From Pseudomonas sp. (GTDB taxonomy: Bacteria > Pseudomonadota > Gammaproteobacteria > Pseudomonadales > Pseudomonadaceae), in assembly GCF_017744435.1 (NCBI RefSeq), contig NZ_JAGIBG010000015.1:86656-150655 (forward strand): DNA of 64,000 nt, read 5' to 3'. The notes under the pieces were generated by a model. It worked only from the letters and a program-made list of their open reading frames with translations, made no database searches and was not told where the DNA came from. The translations under genes and the position numbers were made by a program. Positions 16,436 through 28,739 of this stretch are shown here, piece after piece. The stretch's first letter is position 1; every line of letters starts with the position of its first letter.

Positions 16436-17779
16436 TCAGACTGACTTGCTGACCTCATCCTGCGCCTGAGCCTCGGCAACCGGTTCAGACTTCTGGTCAT
16501 CCTCGGTATCCTCAGCCGCCACCGGCGCCTGCATCACTTCCTGCACGGTCTGCTCATCCACCCGCGGGTCGAGCGCCGCCGACAACGGCGAACCAGCTGC
16601 CGGCATCGCCACGTGCCCCAACGGCGCGTCCTGCACCTGGTGCAGGCCGGTAACCGCCTTCGGCCGGATGCGCCACACCAGCACCAAAGCAAAGAATGCA
16701 AAGAATGCATAGAGCATCTGCGCCCCCAATACCTTCATCAGCACCCCCGCCGCCAATGGCCCGATACAGGCACCCACGCCATAGGTGACCAGCAGCATGG
16801 CGGTCAGCGACACCCTTCGCTCGCTCTCGACGTGGTCATTGGAAAACGCCACTGCCAGCGGGTACAGGCAGAACTGCAGCAGCGAAATCACGAAGCCGAT
16901 GCCGAACAGCGCCTCCAGCGGCACGCTCGGCAGGAACGCCAACGGCGCCGAAGCCAGCGCCAGGCCCACCGCGACGCTGCGGATCAGCACCGCCCGGTCA
17001 TAGCGGTCGGACAACCAGCCCAGCGGCCACTGCACCAGCAGCCCGGCAAAGATGCAGCAGCCCATGAACAGACCGATCTGCTCGGTGGTCATGCCCTGGC
17101 TGGAGGCATACAGTGGCGCCAGGCCGTAGAACGAACCGACGATCAAGCCAGAACCCAGCACCGTGCTGAGTGACTGCGGCACCCGCTTGATGAAGAACTT
17201 CGGCTCCATCGGCGCCGGGCGCAGGGGCGCCGGGTGGATGCGCCGGGTCATCGCCACCGGCACCAGGCACAGGGCAAAGCACATGGCCACCAGCATCAGC
17301 AGTTCCGGGCCCAGCTGCGGGTGCACCACCAGGATCAGCTGGCCGAGCACCAGGCCAAGATAAGAGGCGATCATGTAGCCGCTGAACACCGCACCGCGGT
17401 GCTTGGCCTCGGCCTGCTCGTTGAGCCAGCTCTCGATGACCATGTATTGGCACATCATGCCCAGGCCGACGATCATCCGCAGCCCGACCCACACCGGCAG
17501 CCAGCTGGTCAAACCATGGCCCAGCACCGCTGCGCCGACGATACCGGCACAGGTGGCATAGGCACGAATATGCCCAACCCGGCCGATCAGCCGGTGACCG
17601 ACCTTGCCACCCACGGCCAGGCCGAAATAGTTGGCGGCCATCAATGCACCGACCCACAGGCTGTCGACATGATCGGCCGCCAGGCGCAGGGCCAGATAGG
17701 TACTGAGCAGGCCCGAGCCGATCAACATCATCAAGGCGGCGAAATACAACGACTGAAAGGGCTTCCAGATGTTCCGCAT
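16436..17779 (-). CDS. Major facilitator superfamily transporter (YcaD-like)
   Basis: A 447-residue inner-membrane permease with about 12 hydrophobic segments. The N-terminus MRNIWKPFQSLYFAALMMLIGSGLLSTYLALRL and the motif SWLNEQAEAKHRGAVFSGYM match the YcaD/YfkF-like MFS subfamily, whose substrates are mostly unknown. The first membrane helix is at about residues 10-30. The final 70 residues form an acidic, Ala/Glu/Gln-rich cytoplasmic tail (PVAAEDTEDDQKSEPVAEAQAQDE) that is not part of the transport fold. The gene stands alone: its 3' end meets the REP pair after flgZ, and the upstream neighbour ends about 130 bases away. Confidence 0.85.
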   Translation of the reverse strand: MRNIWKPFQSLYFAALMMLIGSGLLSTYLALRLAADHVDSLWVGALMAANYFGLAVGGKVGHRLIGRVGHIRAYATCAGIVGAAVLGHGLTSWLPVWVGLRMIVGLGMMCQYMVIESWLNEQAEAKHRGAVFSGYMIASYLGLVLGQLILVVHPQLGPELLMLVAMCFALCLVPVAMTRRIHPAPLRPAPMEPKFFIKRVPQSLSTVLGSGLIVGSFYGLAPLYASSQGMTTEQIGLFMGCCIFAGLLVQWPLGWLSDRYDRAVLIRSVAVGLALASAPLAFLPSVPLEALFGIGFVISLLQFCLYPLAVAFSNDHVESERRVSLTAMLLVTYGVGACIGPLAAGVLMKVLGAQMLYAFFAFFALVLVWRIRPKAVTGLHQVQDAPLGHVAMPAAGSPLSAALDPRVDEQTVQEVMQAPVAAEDTEDDQKSEPVAEAQAQDEVSKSV

Positions 17780-17909
17780 ACGTCCCGTCGAACTCCCTGG
17801 TCAGGTGGCGTTGGCTTGCTGGCAAGCATAAAAGCAAATTGGCCGCGGCGCAGTCCCCTGCCAGACAAATAGCCGGACAGGGGCGCGTCCAGTAGCGGTT
17901 GTGTCGCGA

Positions 17910-19253
17910 TCAGGCCTGTGCGGCCAGCACACGACGCTCCCACGGGGTGATCTCGTTGAAGAAATCCGTCAGTTCCAGGGTCTTGCTGGCAAGGTAGCCG
18001 TCGATGAACTCGCTGCCGAACAGCTCCCGCGCCAGGGTGCTGCGCTTGAGGCGATCGAGGGCCGCATGCAGGGTGCACGGCAGGCTCAGGTGTTCCGGCA
18101 CCTCGAACTCGCCCTGGATCGCCGCGGTTGGCTGCAGGCGCTGCTCGATGCCGTGCAGACCGGCGGCCAGGCTGGCAGCAATAGCCAGGTAGGGGTTGGC
18201 GTCGGCGCCCGGCAGGCGGTTCTCGACCCGCCGCGCCACCGGCGCACTGGCCGGGATGCGCAGGCCGGCAGCGCGATTGTCCTCGGACCAGCAGGCATTG
18301 TTCGGCGAAGCGTACGGATGGCACAGCCGCTGGTAGGAGTTGACGTTGGGCGCGAACAGCGCGGTGAAGTCGGCCATGCACGCCTGCTGGCCGCCGATGA
18401 AGTGGTAGAAGGCATCGGTCGGCTGGCCCTGCTCGTCGCTGAACACGTTACGCCCACTGGCGGTTTCCACCACGCTCTGGTGAATGTGCATGGAGCTGCC
18501 CGGGGTGTGCGCCAATGGCTTGGCCATGCATACCACGCTCAGGCCGTGCTTGAGCGCCACCTCCTTGAGCAGGTGCTTGAACAGGAAAGTCTGGTCGGCC
18601 AGCAGCAGCGGGTCACCGTGCAACAGATTGATCTCGAACTGGCTCACGCCCATTTCGTGCATGAAGGTGTCGCGTGGCAGGCCCAGGGCCGCCATGCACT
18701 GGTAGACCTCCTGGAAGAACGGGCGCAGGCCGTTGTTGGAACTGACACTGAACGCCGAATGGCCAAGCTCGCGGCGGCCATCCTTGCCAACGGGTGGCAG
18801 GAAGGGTTGCTGCGGGTCGGTGTTGGGCGCGAAGACGAAGAACTCCAGCTCGGTCGCCACCACCGGTGCCAGGCCAAGGGCGGCGTAGCGGGCGATCACC
18901 GCCTTGAGCTGCCCGCGCGTGGACAGCGCGGAAGGCCGGCCATCGAGCTCGTTGGCATCACAGATCGCCAGCGCCAGGCCCTCCTCGCTCCACGGCAGGC
19001 GGTGGATCTGCGCAGGTTCCGCCACCAGCGCCAGGTCGCCGTCGTCGCTGCCGTAGAAACGCGCCGGCGGGTAGCCGCCCATGATGCATTGCAACAGTAC
19101 GCCTCGGGCCATCTGCAGGCGGCGGCCTTCGAGGAAGCCCTCTGCGGTCATCACCTTGCCGCGGGGAACGCCGTTGAGGTCGGGGGTGACGCATTCGATC
19201 TGGTCGATGCCCTGGAGGAGCTCGGCAGGCGAGCGGTGGGCGGCGGTGGTCAT
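17910..19253 (-). CDS. Glutamine synthetase family gamma-glutamyl ligase
   Basis: An ATP-dependent ligase of the glutamine synthetase fold, probably acting on an amine (PuuA-like gamma-glutamylpolyamine synthetase) rather than ammonia. Translation from the ATG at 19253, which has AAGGA upstream, gives 447 residues. The frame continues into a REP element, which is not coding. Visible motifs are the metal and glutamate site TELEFFVF, the PGSSMHIHQS loop, and the C-terminal ARRVENRLPGADANPYLAIAASLAAGLHGI. The adenylylation tyrosine motif of GlnA is absent. It lies between an MFS gene and bkdR, and its substrate cannot be read from context. Confidence 0.85.
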   Translation of the reverse strand: MTTAAHRSPAELLQGIDQIECVTPDLNGVPRGKVMTAEGFLEGRRLQMARGVLLQCIMGGYPPARFYGSDDGDLALVAEPAQIHRLPWSEEGLALAICDANELDGRPSALSTRGQLKAVIARYAALGLAPVVATELEFFVFAPNTDPQQPFLPPVGKDGRRELGHSAFSVSSNNGLRPFFQEVYQCMAALGLPRDTFMHEMGVSQFEINLLHGDPLLLADQTFLFKHLLKEVALKHGLSVVCMAKPLAHTPGSSMHIHQSVVETASGRNVFSDEQGQPTDAFYHFIGGQQACMADFTALFAPNVNSYQRLCHPYASPNNACWSEDNRAAGLRIPASAPVARRVENRLPGADANPYLAIAASLAAGLHGIEQRLQPTAAIQGEFEVPEHLSLPCTLHAALDRLKRSTLARELFGSEFIDGYLASKTLELTDFFNEITPWERRVLAAQA

Positions 19254-19330
19254 GACGCTTGTCCTTGTTGTTATAGGCTGACAACAACATAGGCTTGGGG
19301 TGTTTAAAATATCAAGCACCCTCTGTGTTG

Positions 19331-19440
19331 CCTGTGCCGGCCTCTTCGCGGGCTCGCCCGCTCCCACAGGACAGCACGAGCCTCAGGCATTGTGTGATCC
19401 CTGTGGGAGCGGGCGAGCCCGCGAAGAGGCCGGCACAGGT
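19331..19440. repeat. Pair of inverted REP elements, variant loop
   Basis: Two inverted REP copies (about 19336-19370 and 19401-19436). Compared with the pairs near 11.7 and 16.3 kb, the inner palindrome reads CGCGGGCTCGCCCG instead of CGCGGGTAAACCCG, so the hairpin is kept although its centre differs. They lie between bkdR and the glutamine synthetase family gene. Confidence 0.92.
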
Positions 19441-19445
19441 GAAAA

Positions 19446-19931
19446 CTATTCCCGCAAGGTCATGCCATTGGCGGGCAACGGCAACGCCGTCTTGTAGCGC
19501 ACCTGCTTGAGGGCGAAGCTGGAGCGGATGTTCGCCACCCCCGGCAACCGCGTCAGGTAATCGAGAAACCGCTCCAGCGCCTGGATGCTCGGCAACAGCA
19601 CCCGCAACAGGTAATCCGGGTCGCCGGTCATCAGGTAGCACTCCATCACCTCGGGCCGCTCGGCGATCTCTTCCTCGAAGCGGTGCAACGCCTGCTCGAC
19701 CTGCTTTTCCAGGCTGACATGGATGAACACATTCACGTCCAGCCCCAGCACCTCTGGCGACAGCAAGGTCACCTGCTGGCGGATCACGCCCAGCTCCTCC
19801 ATGGCCTTGACCCGGTTGAAACAGGGCGTCGGCGACAGGTTCACCGACCGCGCAAGTTCCGCGTTGGTGATGCGGGCGTTGTCCTGGAGGCTGTTGAGAA
19901 TGCCGATATCGGTACGATCGAGCTTGCGCAT
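19446..19931 (-). CDS. bkdR: Lrp/AsnC family activator of the bkd operon, BkdR
   Basis: BkdR activates transcription of the branched-chain keto-acid dehydrogenase operon in response to branched-chain amino acids. The 161-residue product has an N-terminal winged helix-turn-helix ([30 protein letters not shown], about 21-50) and a C-terminal RAM ligand-binding domain (about 70-145, with [17 protein letters not shown]). It is divergent from bkdA1 across 197 bases, the known arrangement in P. putida, where BkdR binds the intergenic region. Confidence 0.95.
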   Translation of the reverse strand: MRKLDRTDIGILNSLQDNARITNAELARSVNLSPTPCFNRVKAMEELGVIRQQVTLLSPEVLGLDVNVFIHVSLEKQVEQALHRFEEEIAERPEVMECYLMTGDPDYLLRVLLPSIQALERFLDYLTRLPGVANIRSSFALKQVRYKTALPLPANGMTLRE

Positions 19932-21361
<1,430 letters not shown>

Positions 21362-21362
21362 C

Positions 21363-22421
<1,059 letters not shown>

Positions 22422-23699
22422 ATGGGCACGCACGTCATCAAGATGCCGGACATTGGCGAAGGCATCGCGCAGGTCGAGTTGGTGGAATGGTTCGTCAAGG
22501 TCGGCGACGTGATCGCCGAGGACCAGGTGGTGGCCGATGTCATGACCGACAAGGCCACCGTGGAAATCCCTTCGCCGGTCAGCGGCAAGGTGCTGGCACT
22601 GGGTGGCCAGCCCGGTGAAGTGATGGCGGTCGGCAGCGAGCTGATCCGCATCGAGGTAGAAGGCAGCGGCAACCATGTGGATGTGCCACAGGCCAAAGCT
22701 GTGGAAGCCCACAGCGCGGCCGTGGCGCCTGTTGCACCCAAGCCAGAAGCGAAAGCACCACAGCCGGCAGCCTTGCAGGCACCCGAGCATCACGTTGAAG
22801 CAGCGATCGTGCCGCGTCAGCCGGGCGACAAGCCGCTGGCCTCACCGGCGGTGCGCAAGCGCGCCCTGGATGCCGGTATCGAACTGCGCTACGTGCATGG
22901 CAGCGGCCCGGCCGGGCGCATCCTGCACGAAGACCTCGACGCCTTCATGAGCAAGCCGCACAGCGCGGCCGGCCAGGCGCCGAGTGGCTACGCCAAGCGC
23001 ACCGACAGCGAGCAGGTGCCAGTGATCGGCCTGCGCCGCAAGATCGCCCAGCGCATGCAGGATGCCAAGCGCCGCGTCGCGCACTTCAGTTACGTGGAAG
23101 AGATCGACGTCACCGCCGTGGAAGCCCTGCGCCAGCAGCTCAATGCCAAGCACGGCAACACCCGTGGCAAGCTCACCCTGCTGCCCTTCCTGGTCCGTGC
23201 CCTGGTCGTGGCCTTGCGCGACTTCCCGCAGATCAACGCCACCTACGACGACGAAGCCCAGGTCATCACCCGCCACGGCGCGGTGCATGTGGGCATCGCC
23301 ACCCAGGGTGACAACGGCCTGATGGTGCCGGTACTACGCCACGCCGAAGCCGCCAGCCTGTGGGCCAACGCCGGCGAGATCGCGCGCCTGGCCAACGCCG
23401 CACGGACCAACAAGGCCAGCCGTGAAGAACTGAGCGGCTCGACCATCACCCTGACCAGCCTCGGCGCCTTGGGCGGCATCGTCAGCACCCCGGTGGTCAA
23501 CACCCCGGAAGTGGCGATCGTCGGCGTCAACCGCATCGTCGAGCGCCCGGTGGTGATCGACGGCCAGATCGTCGTGCGCAAGATGATGAACCTGTCCAGC
23601 TCGTTCGATCACCGGGTGGTCGATGGCATGGATGCCGCGCAGTTCATCCAGGCCGTGCGTGGCCTGCTCGAACAACCTGCTTGTCTGTTCCTGGAGTGA
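22422..23699 (+). CDS. bkdB: Branched-chain 2-keto acid dehydrogenase E2 (dihydrolipoyl acyltransferase)
   Basis: E2 is the core of the complex and transfers the acyl group from lipoyl-lysine to CoA. The 425 residues hold a lipoyl domain (1-80; Lys44 in [15 protein letters not shown]), an Ala/Pro/Glu-rich linker, a peripheral subunit-binding domain (about 138-172, [27 protein letters not shown]), and a catalytic domain with [11 protein letters not shown], where His397 and Asp401 are the active-site pair. The ATG has GGAGG upstream within the end of bkdA2. Confidence 0.97.
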   Translation: MGTHVIKMPDIGEGIAQVELVEWFVKVGDVIAEDQVVADVMTDKATVEIPSPVSGKVLALGGQPGEVMAVGSELIRIEVEGSGNHVDVPQAKAVEAHSAAVAPVAPKPEAKAPQPAALQAPEHHVEAAIVPRQPGDKPLASPAVRKRALDAGIELRYVHGSGPAGRILHEDLDAFMSKPHSAAGQAPSGYAKRTDSEQVPVIGLRRKIAQRMQDAKRRVAHFSYVEEIDVTAVEALRQQLNAKHGNTRGKLTLLPFLVRALVVALRDFPQINATYDDEAQVITRHGAVHVGIATQGDNGLMVPVLRHAEAASLWANAGEIARLANAARTNKASREELSGSTITLTSLGALGGIVSTPVVNTPEVAIVGVNRIVERPVVIDGQIVVRKMMNLSSSFDHRVVDGMDAAQFIQAVRGLLEQPACLFLE

Positions 23700-23701
23700 G
23701 C

Positions 23702-25081
<1,380 letters not shown>

Positions 25082-25105
25082 CACTGAAGCGGCCGAGGCC
25101 GATTT

Positions 25106-25140
25106 GACCCGCTGCGCCCCAGGCGCCGCGGGTCTTTTTT
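25106..25140 (+). terminator. Rho-independent terminator after lpdV
   Basis: Stem GACCCGC / GCGGGTC with an inner GC-rich pairable loop and a following run of T. It lies 25 bases after the lpdV stop and ends the bkd operon before the convergent methyltransferase gene. Confidence 0.88.
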
Positions 25141-25159
25141 CGTTCGTCGCTATGCCACG

Positions 25160-25882
25160 TCAGACGCGGAAGTAACCCACCGTCGAATCGAACGGCAGGC
25201 GTTTGAGCTCGATCTTGTTCAGGTCCAGCACGTCACGCAGTGCCTGGGTCTCGCCCGGGAAGTTGCGGTAGGCCACTTCGTCCAGCACCACGATCGCACC
25301 CTTGGGCATGTACGGCAGGAAGGTTTCCAGCGCCACCTTGGTCGATTTGTACAGATCGGTGTCGAGAATCAGCATCGCCACCACCAGGTCCGGACGGGTC
25401 TTGACGAAGGCCGGCACGGTTTCCAGGATGTCGCCCTTGACGATCTCGCAACGCGGAATGCGGTTGACCGGACGGATCAGGTCGTTGGCATCGATCATGT
25501 CCTGGATCAGCGTCTCGTCGGTGTCGGAGAACATGCTTTCGTTGATGTCGGCCGGGTCCTGCTCGGCATCGATGCTGGCAAAGCCGCCGAAAGTGTCGAA
25601 ACCGATGATCGAACGGTTGATCGCATAAGGCTCGAGAATCATCGACAGCTGCATGTACAGCATCAACGAGTTGCCTTTGTACACACCGCACTCGACGATG
25701 GCGCCGGGAACATCCTGGACCATCTTAAACAGTTCGATGCGCGACAGCGCAGCGGTTACGGCGATACGGTTGGCGAACAGGAACGGTGCATCAGCCACGT
25801 ATCGGGCATCGACACGGCTCAGCACGCTGGCGCGCTTTTCGTTGTACTCGACCTCGGCAGCGGTCAGACGACGCTTGGTCAT
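25160..25882 (-). CDS. TylF/MycF-type SAM-dependent O-methyltransferase
   Basis: A 240-residue protein of the macrocin-O-methyltransferase (TylF) family, which methylates sugar hydroxyls in antibiotics and some surface glycans. Motifs seen are the SAM-binding IVECGVYKGNSL (62-73), GFDTFGGF (94-101), LILDTDLYKSTKVALE (171-186), and the acidic metal-site end GAIVVLDE (195-202). Its ATG overlaps the stop of the upstream oxygenase gene by four bases (ATGA), so the two are translationally coupled. No glycosyltransferase or NDP-sugar gene is nearby, so the substrate is unknown. Convergent with lpdV. Confidence 0.8.
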   Translation of the reverse strand: MTKRRLTAAEVEYNEKRASVLSRVDARYVADAPFLFANRIAVTAALSRIELFKMVQDVPGAIVECGVYKGNSLMLYMQLSMILEPYAINRSIIGFDTFGGFASIDAEQDPADINESMFSDTDETLIQDMIDANDLIRPVNRIPRCEIVKGDILETVPAFVKTRPDLVVAMLILDTDLYKSTKVALETFLPYMPKGAIVVLDEVAYRNFPGETQALRDVLDLNKIELKRLPFDSTVGYFRV

Positions 25883-26745
25883 GGGTTAACTCCCTGGAAT
25901 GGCGAAAAGTCGCTGGCATTGAAATAGTCTTTGAAGCCGGCATCAGCATCCGAACAGCCGTTGTCGACGTTCGGCGCGCCGCGCTTGTGCAGCAAGTCTT
26001 GCAGGTGGATCAGGCGGAAGTCCACGCTGAAGCGCACCTTGTCGGTGAAGTTGGCCACGGTGCCGTGCAGGTGGGCACCGGAGAAGATCAGCATCTCGCC
26101 ACTGTTGGCTGCCACGCGCAGCTCGGCGCTGGTGTCGATGTCCTCCAGCGGAACCGGGTGCACCCGGGTCTCTTCGGTGATGTTCTGCGAGGCCTTGTAC
26201 CGCTGCTCGTTGATCCAGTGCTTGAGGCTCCACTGGGCCGAACTGTTGTGCACCGGCCGCTCGAAATACGCCGGGTTGATCATCATGGTCTGTTCCGGCT
26301 CGATGCTGTACACCGGCATCCAGGTGTTCACCTGGCTTTCGACGCCGCCGTACCAGGTATCCCGGTGCGGTTTGTAGGCATAGCTCACGCCGGCATGCAG
26401 GTAGTCGTAGTTCGGCACCACGCGCACCCGCGGCACGTCGAAGATGTACTCCTTCGGGTCGGCACCGATCTCGCGGATGAAATCGCGGATCAGTGCCTTG
26501 GCTTCAGGGCCATTGGTGAACTGGCGCTTGAGCGCGGTGACGCGCTCGACGAAGGTCTCCACCGGCATCATCTTGTGCAGCGACTGGTGATCGGTTTCGC
26601 CACCGAATGCGGCAGTGATGCTCTGCCGGGCCAGGGCGCACAGTTGATGTGCATTGCCAAGCCCGGTTTCGAGGAAGATATCGCCCTTGAACAGCGCGCC
26701 CCGGTAGTCCGGCTTGTTTTTCACCTGGTTGACATAAAGATTCAT
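25879..26745 (-). CDS. Putative Fe(II)/2-oxoglutarate-dependent oxygenase
   Basis: A 288-residue protein that I do not recognise as a named family member. The HxD...H facial triad expected of Fe(II)/2-oxoglutarate enzymes is visible: His127-Arg-Asp129 in PHRDTWYGG, a distal His (225 or 227) in SGAHLHGTVAN, and a 2-oxoglutarate-type Arg in VRFSVDFR. This fits the phytanoyl-CoA-hydroxylase-like fold. The ATG at 26745 has AAGGGG before it. The frame runs 10 codons further upstream without a better start. Coupling to the TylF-like gene suggests hydroxylation and O-methylation of one molecule, possibly a sugar or a small peptide; that is inference. Confidence 0.7.
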   Translation of the reverse strand: MNLYVNQVKNKPDYRGALFKGDIFLETGLGNAHQLCALARQSITAAFGGETDHQSLHKMMPVETFVERVTALKRQFTNGPEAKALIRDFIREIGADPKEYIFDVPRVRVVPNYDYLHAGVSYAYKPHRDTWYGGVESQVNTWMPVYSIEPEQTMMINPAYFERPVHNSSAQWSLKHWINEQRYKASQNITEETRVHPVPLEDIDTSAELRVAANSGEMLIFSGAHLHGTVANFTDKVRFSVDFRLIHLQDLLHKRGAPNVDNGCSDADAGFKDYFNASDFSPFQGVNP

Positions 26746-26994
26746 ACTTGCCCCTTCAGAACTCTTTGAGACCAATGCCCACGACCGGTTGCGTCGACCG
26801 GCAGCGGGGCACGAATTGAAGTGGACGCAAGGCGACGCACCCTGCCGCAGCGGGCAGGAACTCCAACCATTGGCGATACGGAGGCATAGCCCGTACCCAG
26901 TGACCTATGAGTCGGCATGCTGACAGGAAACTTTAAGCCGCGCGCGTACCGGCGATCAGGATCCGCGCCTGCAGCGCCTGCCGGTGTCACAAAC

Positions 26995-27993
26995 TCAATC
27001 GCAAATGGCGTTCTTGCCCGTGCCTTTGGCCCGGTACAAAGCCTTGTCAGCCCGGTCCAACAGGTCCTGGTGACTCTCTCCGTCCTGCCACTGCACCACG
27101 CCATAGCTCATGGTCAGGCGGCAATCGCCCACCGGTTCCATCCGCTCCATCACCCGGCGCAACTGCCCCGTCAGGTCGAGCGCCTCGCCCAGCGTGGTCT
27201 GCGGCAGCACCATGACGAACTCGTCGCCGCCCCATCGTGCCAGCAGGTCAAGTTCGCGCAGGCTGGTGCTCAGGTTTTCGACTACCCGGATCAATGCAGC
27301 ATCGCCACAGGCGTGGCCATAGCGATCATTGATCGGCTTGAAATCATCCAGGTCCATGGCAATCAGCGCCAGTGGCTGGCGGAAGCGTTTGGCCCGTGCA
27401 CACTCCTGCTGCAAGGTCTTCTCCAGCCGGTAGCGATTGGCAATCCGCGTCAACGCGTCGCGCTCTGCCAGGATGCGGTTTTCGTCGAGCTGGCGCTGCA
27501 GCTGCTGGTTGACCCAGGACAGCTCGCGGGTGCGTTCGAACACCTGGGCTTCCAGCGAATGGTTCTTCTGCTCCAGCTGCGCCACCAGGCGCTTGCCCGC
27601 ATCGATATTGCGGTGCGCGCCGAGCATGCGCGCCACCGAACCGTCTTCGTTGCGGTCGATGATATGGCCGCTGTCCTCGACCCACAGGTAGCTGCCATCG
27701 TGGCAGCGGCAGCGGTACTCGATGAGATAGCGCTCGTTGCGCTGGTTGATGTAGGCCTCGAAATGCGCCATCACCCGTGGGTAATCCTCGGGGTGGATCA
27801 CGCTTTCCCAGGTCAGTACGGTGTTGGCCATGGAATGGCTATCGTAGCCGAGCATGGCGTACCAGCCAGGGTTGCGGTAGACGTAGCCGGTATTGGCATT
27901 CCAGTCCCAGATACCATCACTGATCAACCCGAACAGCGTGGCCAGCTGCTGCTCACTGAAGCCGGCAGGTGCCGGCAGTACTTCCTGATTCAT
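26995..27993 (-). CDS. PAS-GGDEF diguanylate cyclase
   Basis: This predicted cytoplasmic enzyme makes cyclic di-GMP from two GTP. The 332 residues hold a PAS domain (about 15-135, PAS_3-like, with WESVIHPEDYPRV), a coiled-coil linker (about 137-175), and a GGDEF domain (about 176-330). The signature RWGGDEF (GGDEF at 255-259) is intact, and the inhibitory I-site RELD (246-249) lies exactly five residues before it, so product feedback is likely. No membrane segment is seen. It stands alone. Together with FlgZ in this window it could feed the motility brake, but nothing links them directly. Confidence 0.9.
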   Translation of the reverse strand: MNQEVLPAPAGFSEQQLATLFGLISDGIWDWNANTGYVYRNPGWYAMLGYDSHSMANTVLTWESVIHPEDYPRVMAHFEAYINQRNERYLIEYRCRCHDGSYLWVEDSGHIIDRNEDGSVARMLGAHRNIDAGKRLVAQLEQKNHSLEAQVFERTRELSWVNQQLQRQLDENRILAERDALTRIANRYRLEKTLQQECARAKRFRQPLALIAMDLDDFKPINDRYGHACGDAALIRVVENLSTSLRELDLLARWGGDEFVMVLPQTTLGEALDLTGQLRRVMERMEPVGDCRLTMSYGVVQWQDGESHQDLLDRADKALYRAKGTGKNAICD

Positions 27994-28209
27994 GGACGCT
28001 CTCCCTGGTGTCCAGCAACTGCGCGCCGATGAAGGTGCTGCCGACAGTGCTTGTGTTTGCCGCAGGCGGCAACTTGCTTCCTCTGACAGGCAAGCATATG
28101 CCTGGCGGCCAACGACCGGAATAGCCCGAACGTCCTATTTTCGCGGCTTGCACGGCTGGCATGGGACTTGCCCCGCTTTCCTGGCTTTGCAACGTCCAAG
28201 GAGGAGAAC

Positions 28210-28704
28210 ATGGCAATTACCCTCAATGGCCTGGGTTGGCAGGCCACCGCGCACCTGCAGCAGCGCATCAACCACGACCAGGCGCAAGCCGAACTGGTAC
28301 CGTTCCGTGCGCCGCTGGCCACCCGCAATGCGTCTGCGCAGCAGAACAGCCAGGGCAGCACGTCGCAGCAGAACGCCGACGACGCCCGCGAAGAAGCCTT
28401 CGCCAAGCTCAAGGTCATGCTGCAGAACCCCGACCTCGCTGCCCGCCAGCAAGCCAGCGCCAGCACCCAGGAAACCAGTGATGCAGTGCAGGATTTCCGC
28501 GACTACATGGCCAAATCCCCGGAAGAGAAGATCAAGGAAAAGATTCTCCAGGAACTGGGCATGACCGAGGACGAATACAACGCCTTGCCACCTGAGCAAC
28601 AGGCCAAGATCGATGACCAGATCGCCCGGCGCATGAAGGAAGACATCGAGATCAAGACCCAGGCCAAGATGGCCGGACAGACCACGGAAACCGAGCAGGT
28701 CTGA
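28210..28704 (+). CDS. Hypothetical soluble protein, Gln/Glu-rich
   Basis: A 164-residue protein of unknown function. The ATG at 28210 is preceded by AAGGAGGAG at ideal spacing, which sets the start although the frame is open 14 codons further. It is hydrophilic, without signal peptide or membrane segment. Residues 40-60 are a low-complexity Gln/Ser/Asn stretch. Residues 60-160 look helical and contain a segment (EEKIKEKILQELGMTEDEYNAL) like short helical modules of other Pseudomonas proteins. It is convergent with the LysR gene. Confidence 0.75.
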   Translation: MAITLNGLGWQATAHLQQRINHDQAQAELVPFRAPLATRNASAQQNSQGSTSQQNADDAREEAFAKLKVMLQNPDLAARQQASASTQETSDAVQDFRDYMAKSPEEKIKEKILQELGMTEDEYNALPPEQQAKIDDQIARRMKEDIEIKTQAKMAGQTTETEQV

Positions 28705-28713
28705 AACCAGGGC

Positions 28714-28736
28714 GTGGCCAGCGCAACGTTGGCCAC
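28714..28736. terminator. Possible hairpin terminator between convergent genes
   Basis: GTGGCCA and TGGCCAC flank a nine-base loop, 10 bases after the hypothetical gene's stop and just before the LysR gene's stop. There is no T-run, so terminator strength is doubtful. Confidence 0.35.
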
Positions 28737-28739
28737 ACC

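Noticed and set aside
17901..19292. 463-codon plus-strand frame opposite the glutamine synthetase family gene
   Set aside because: The minus-strand protein has clear glutamine synthetase motifs; the plus frame has none.
19254..19367. Upstream extension of the glutamine synthetase family gene and of flgB through REP sequence
   Set aside because: The added residues are translations of the REP palindrome and lack a ribosome site.
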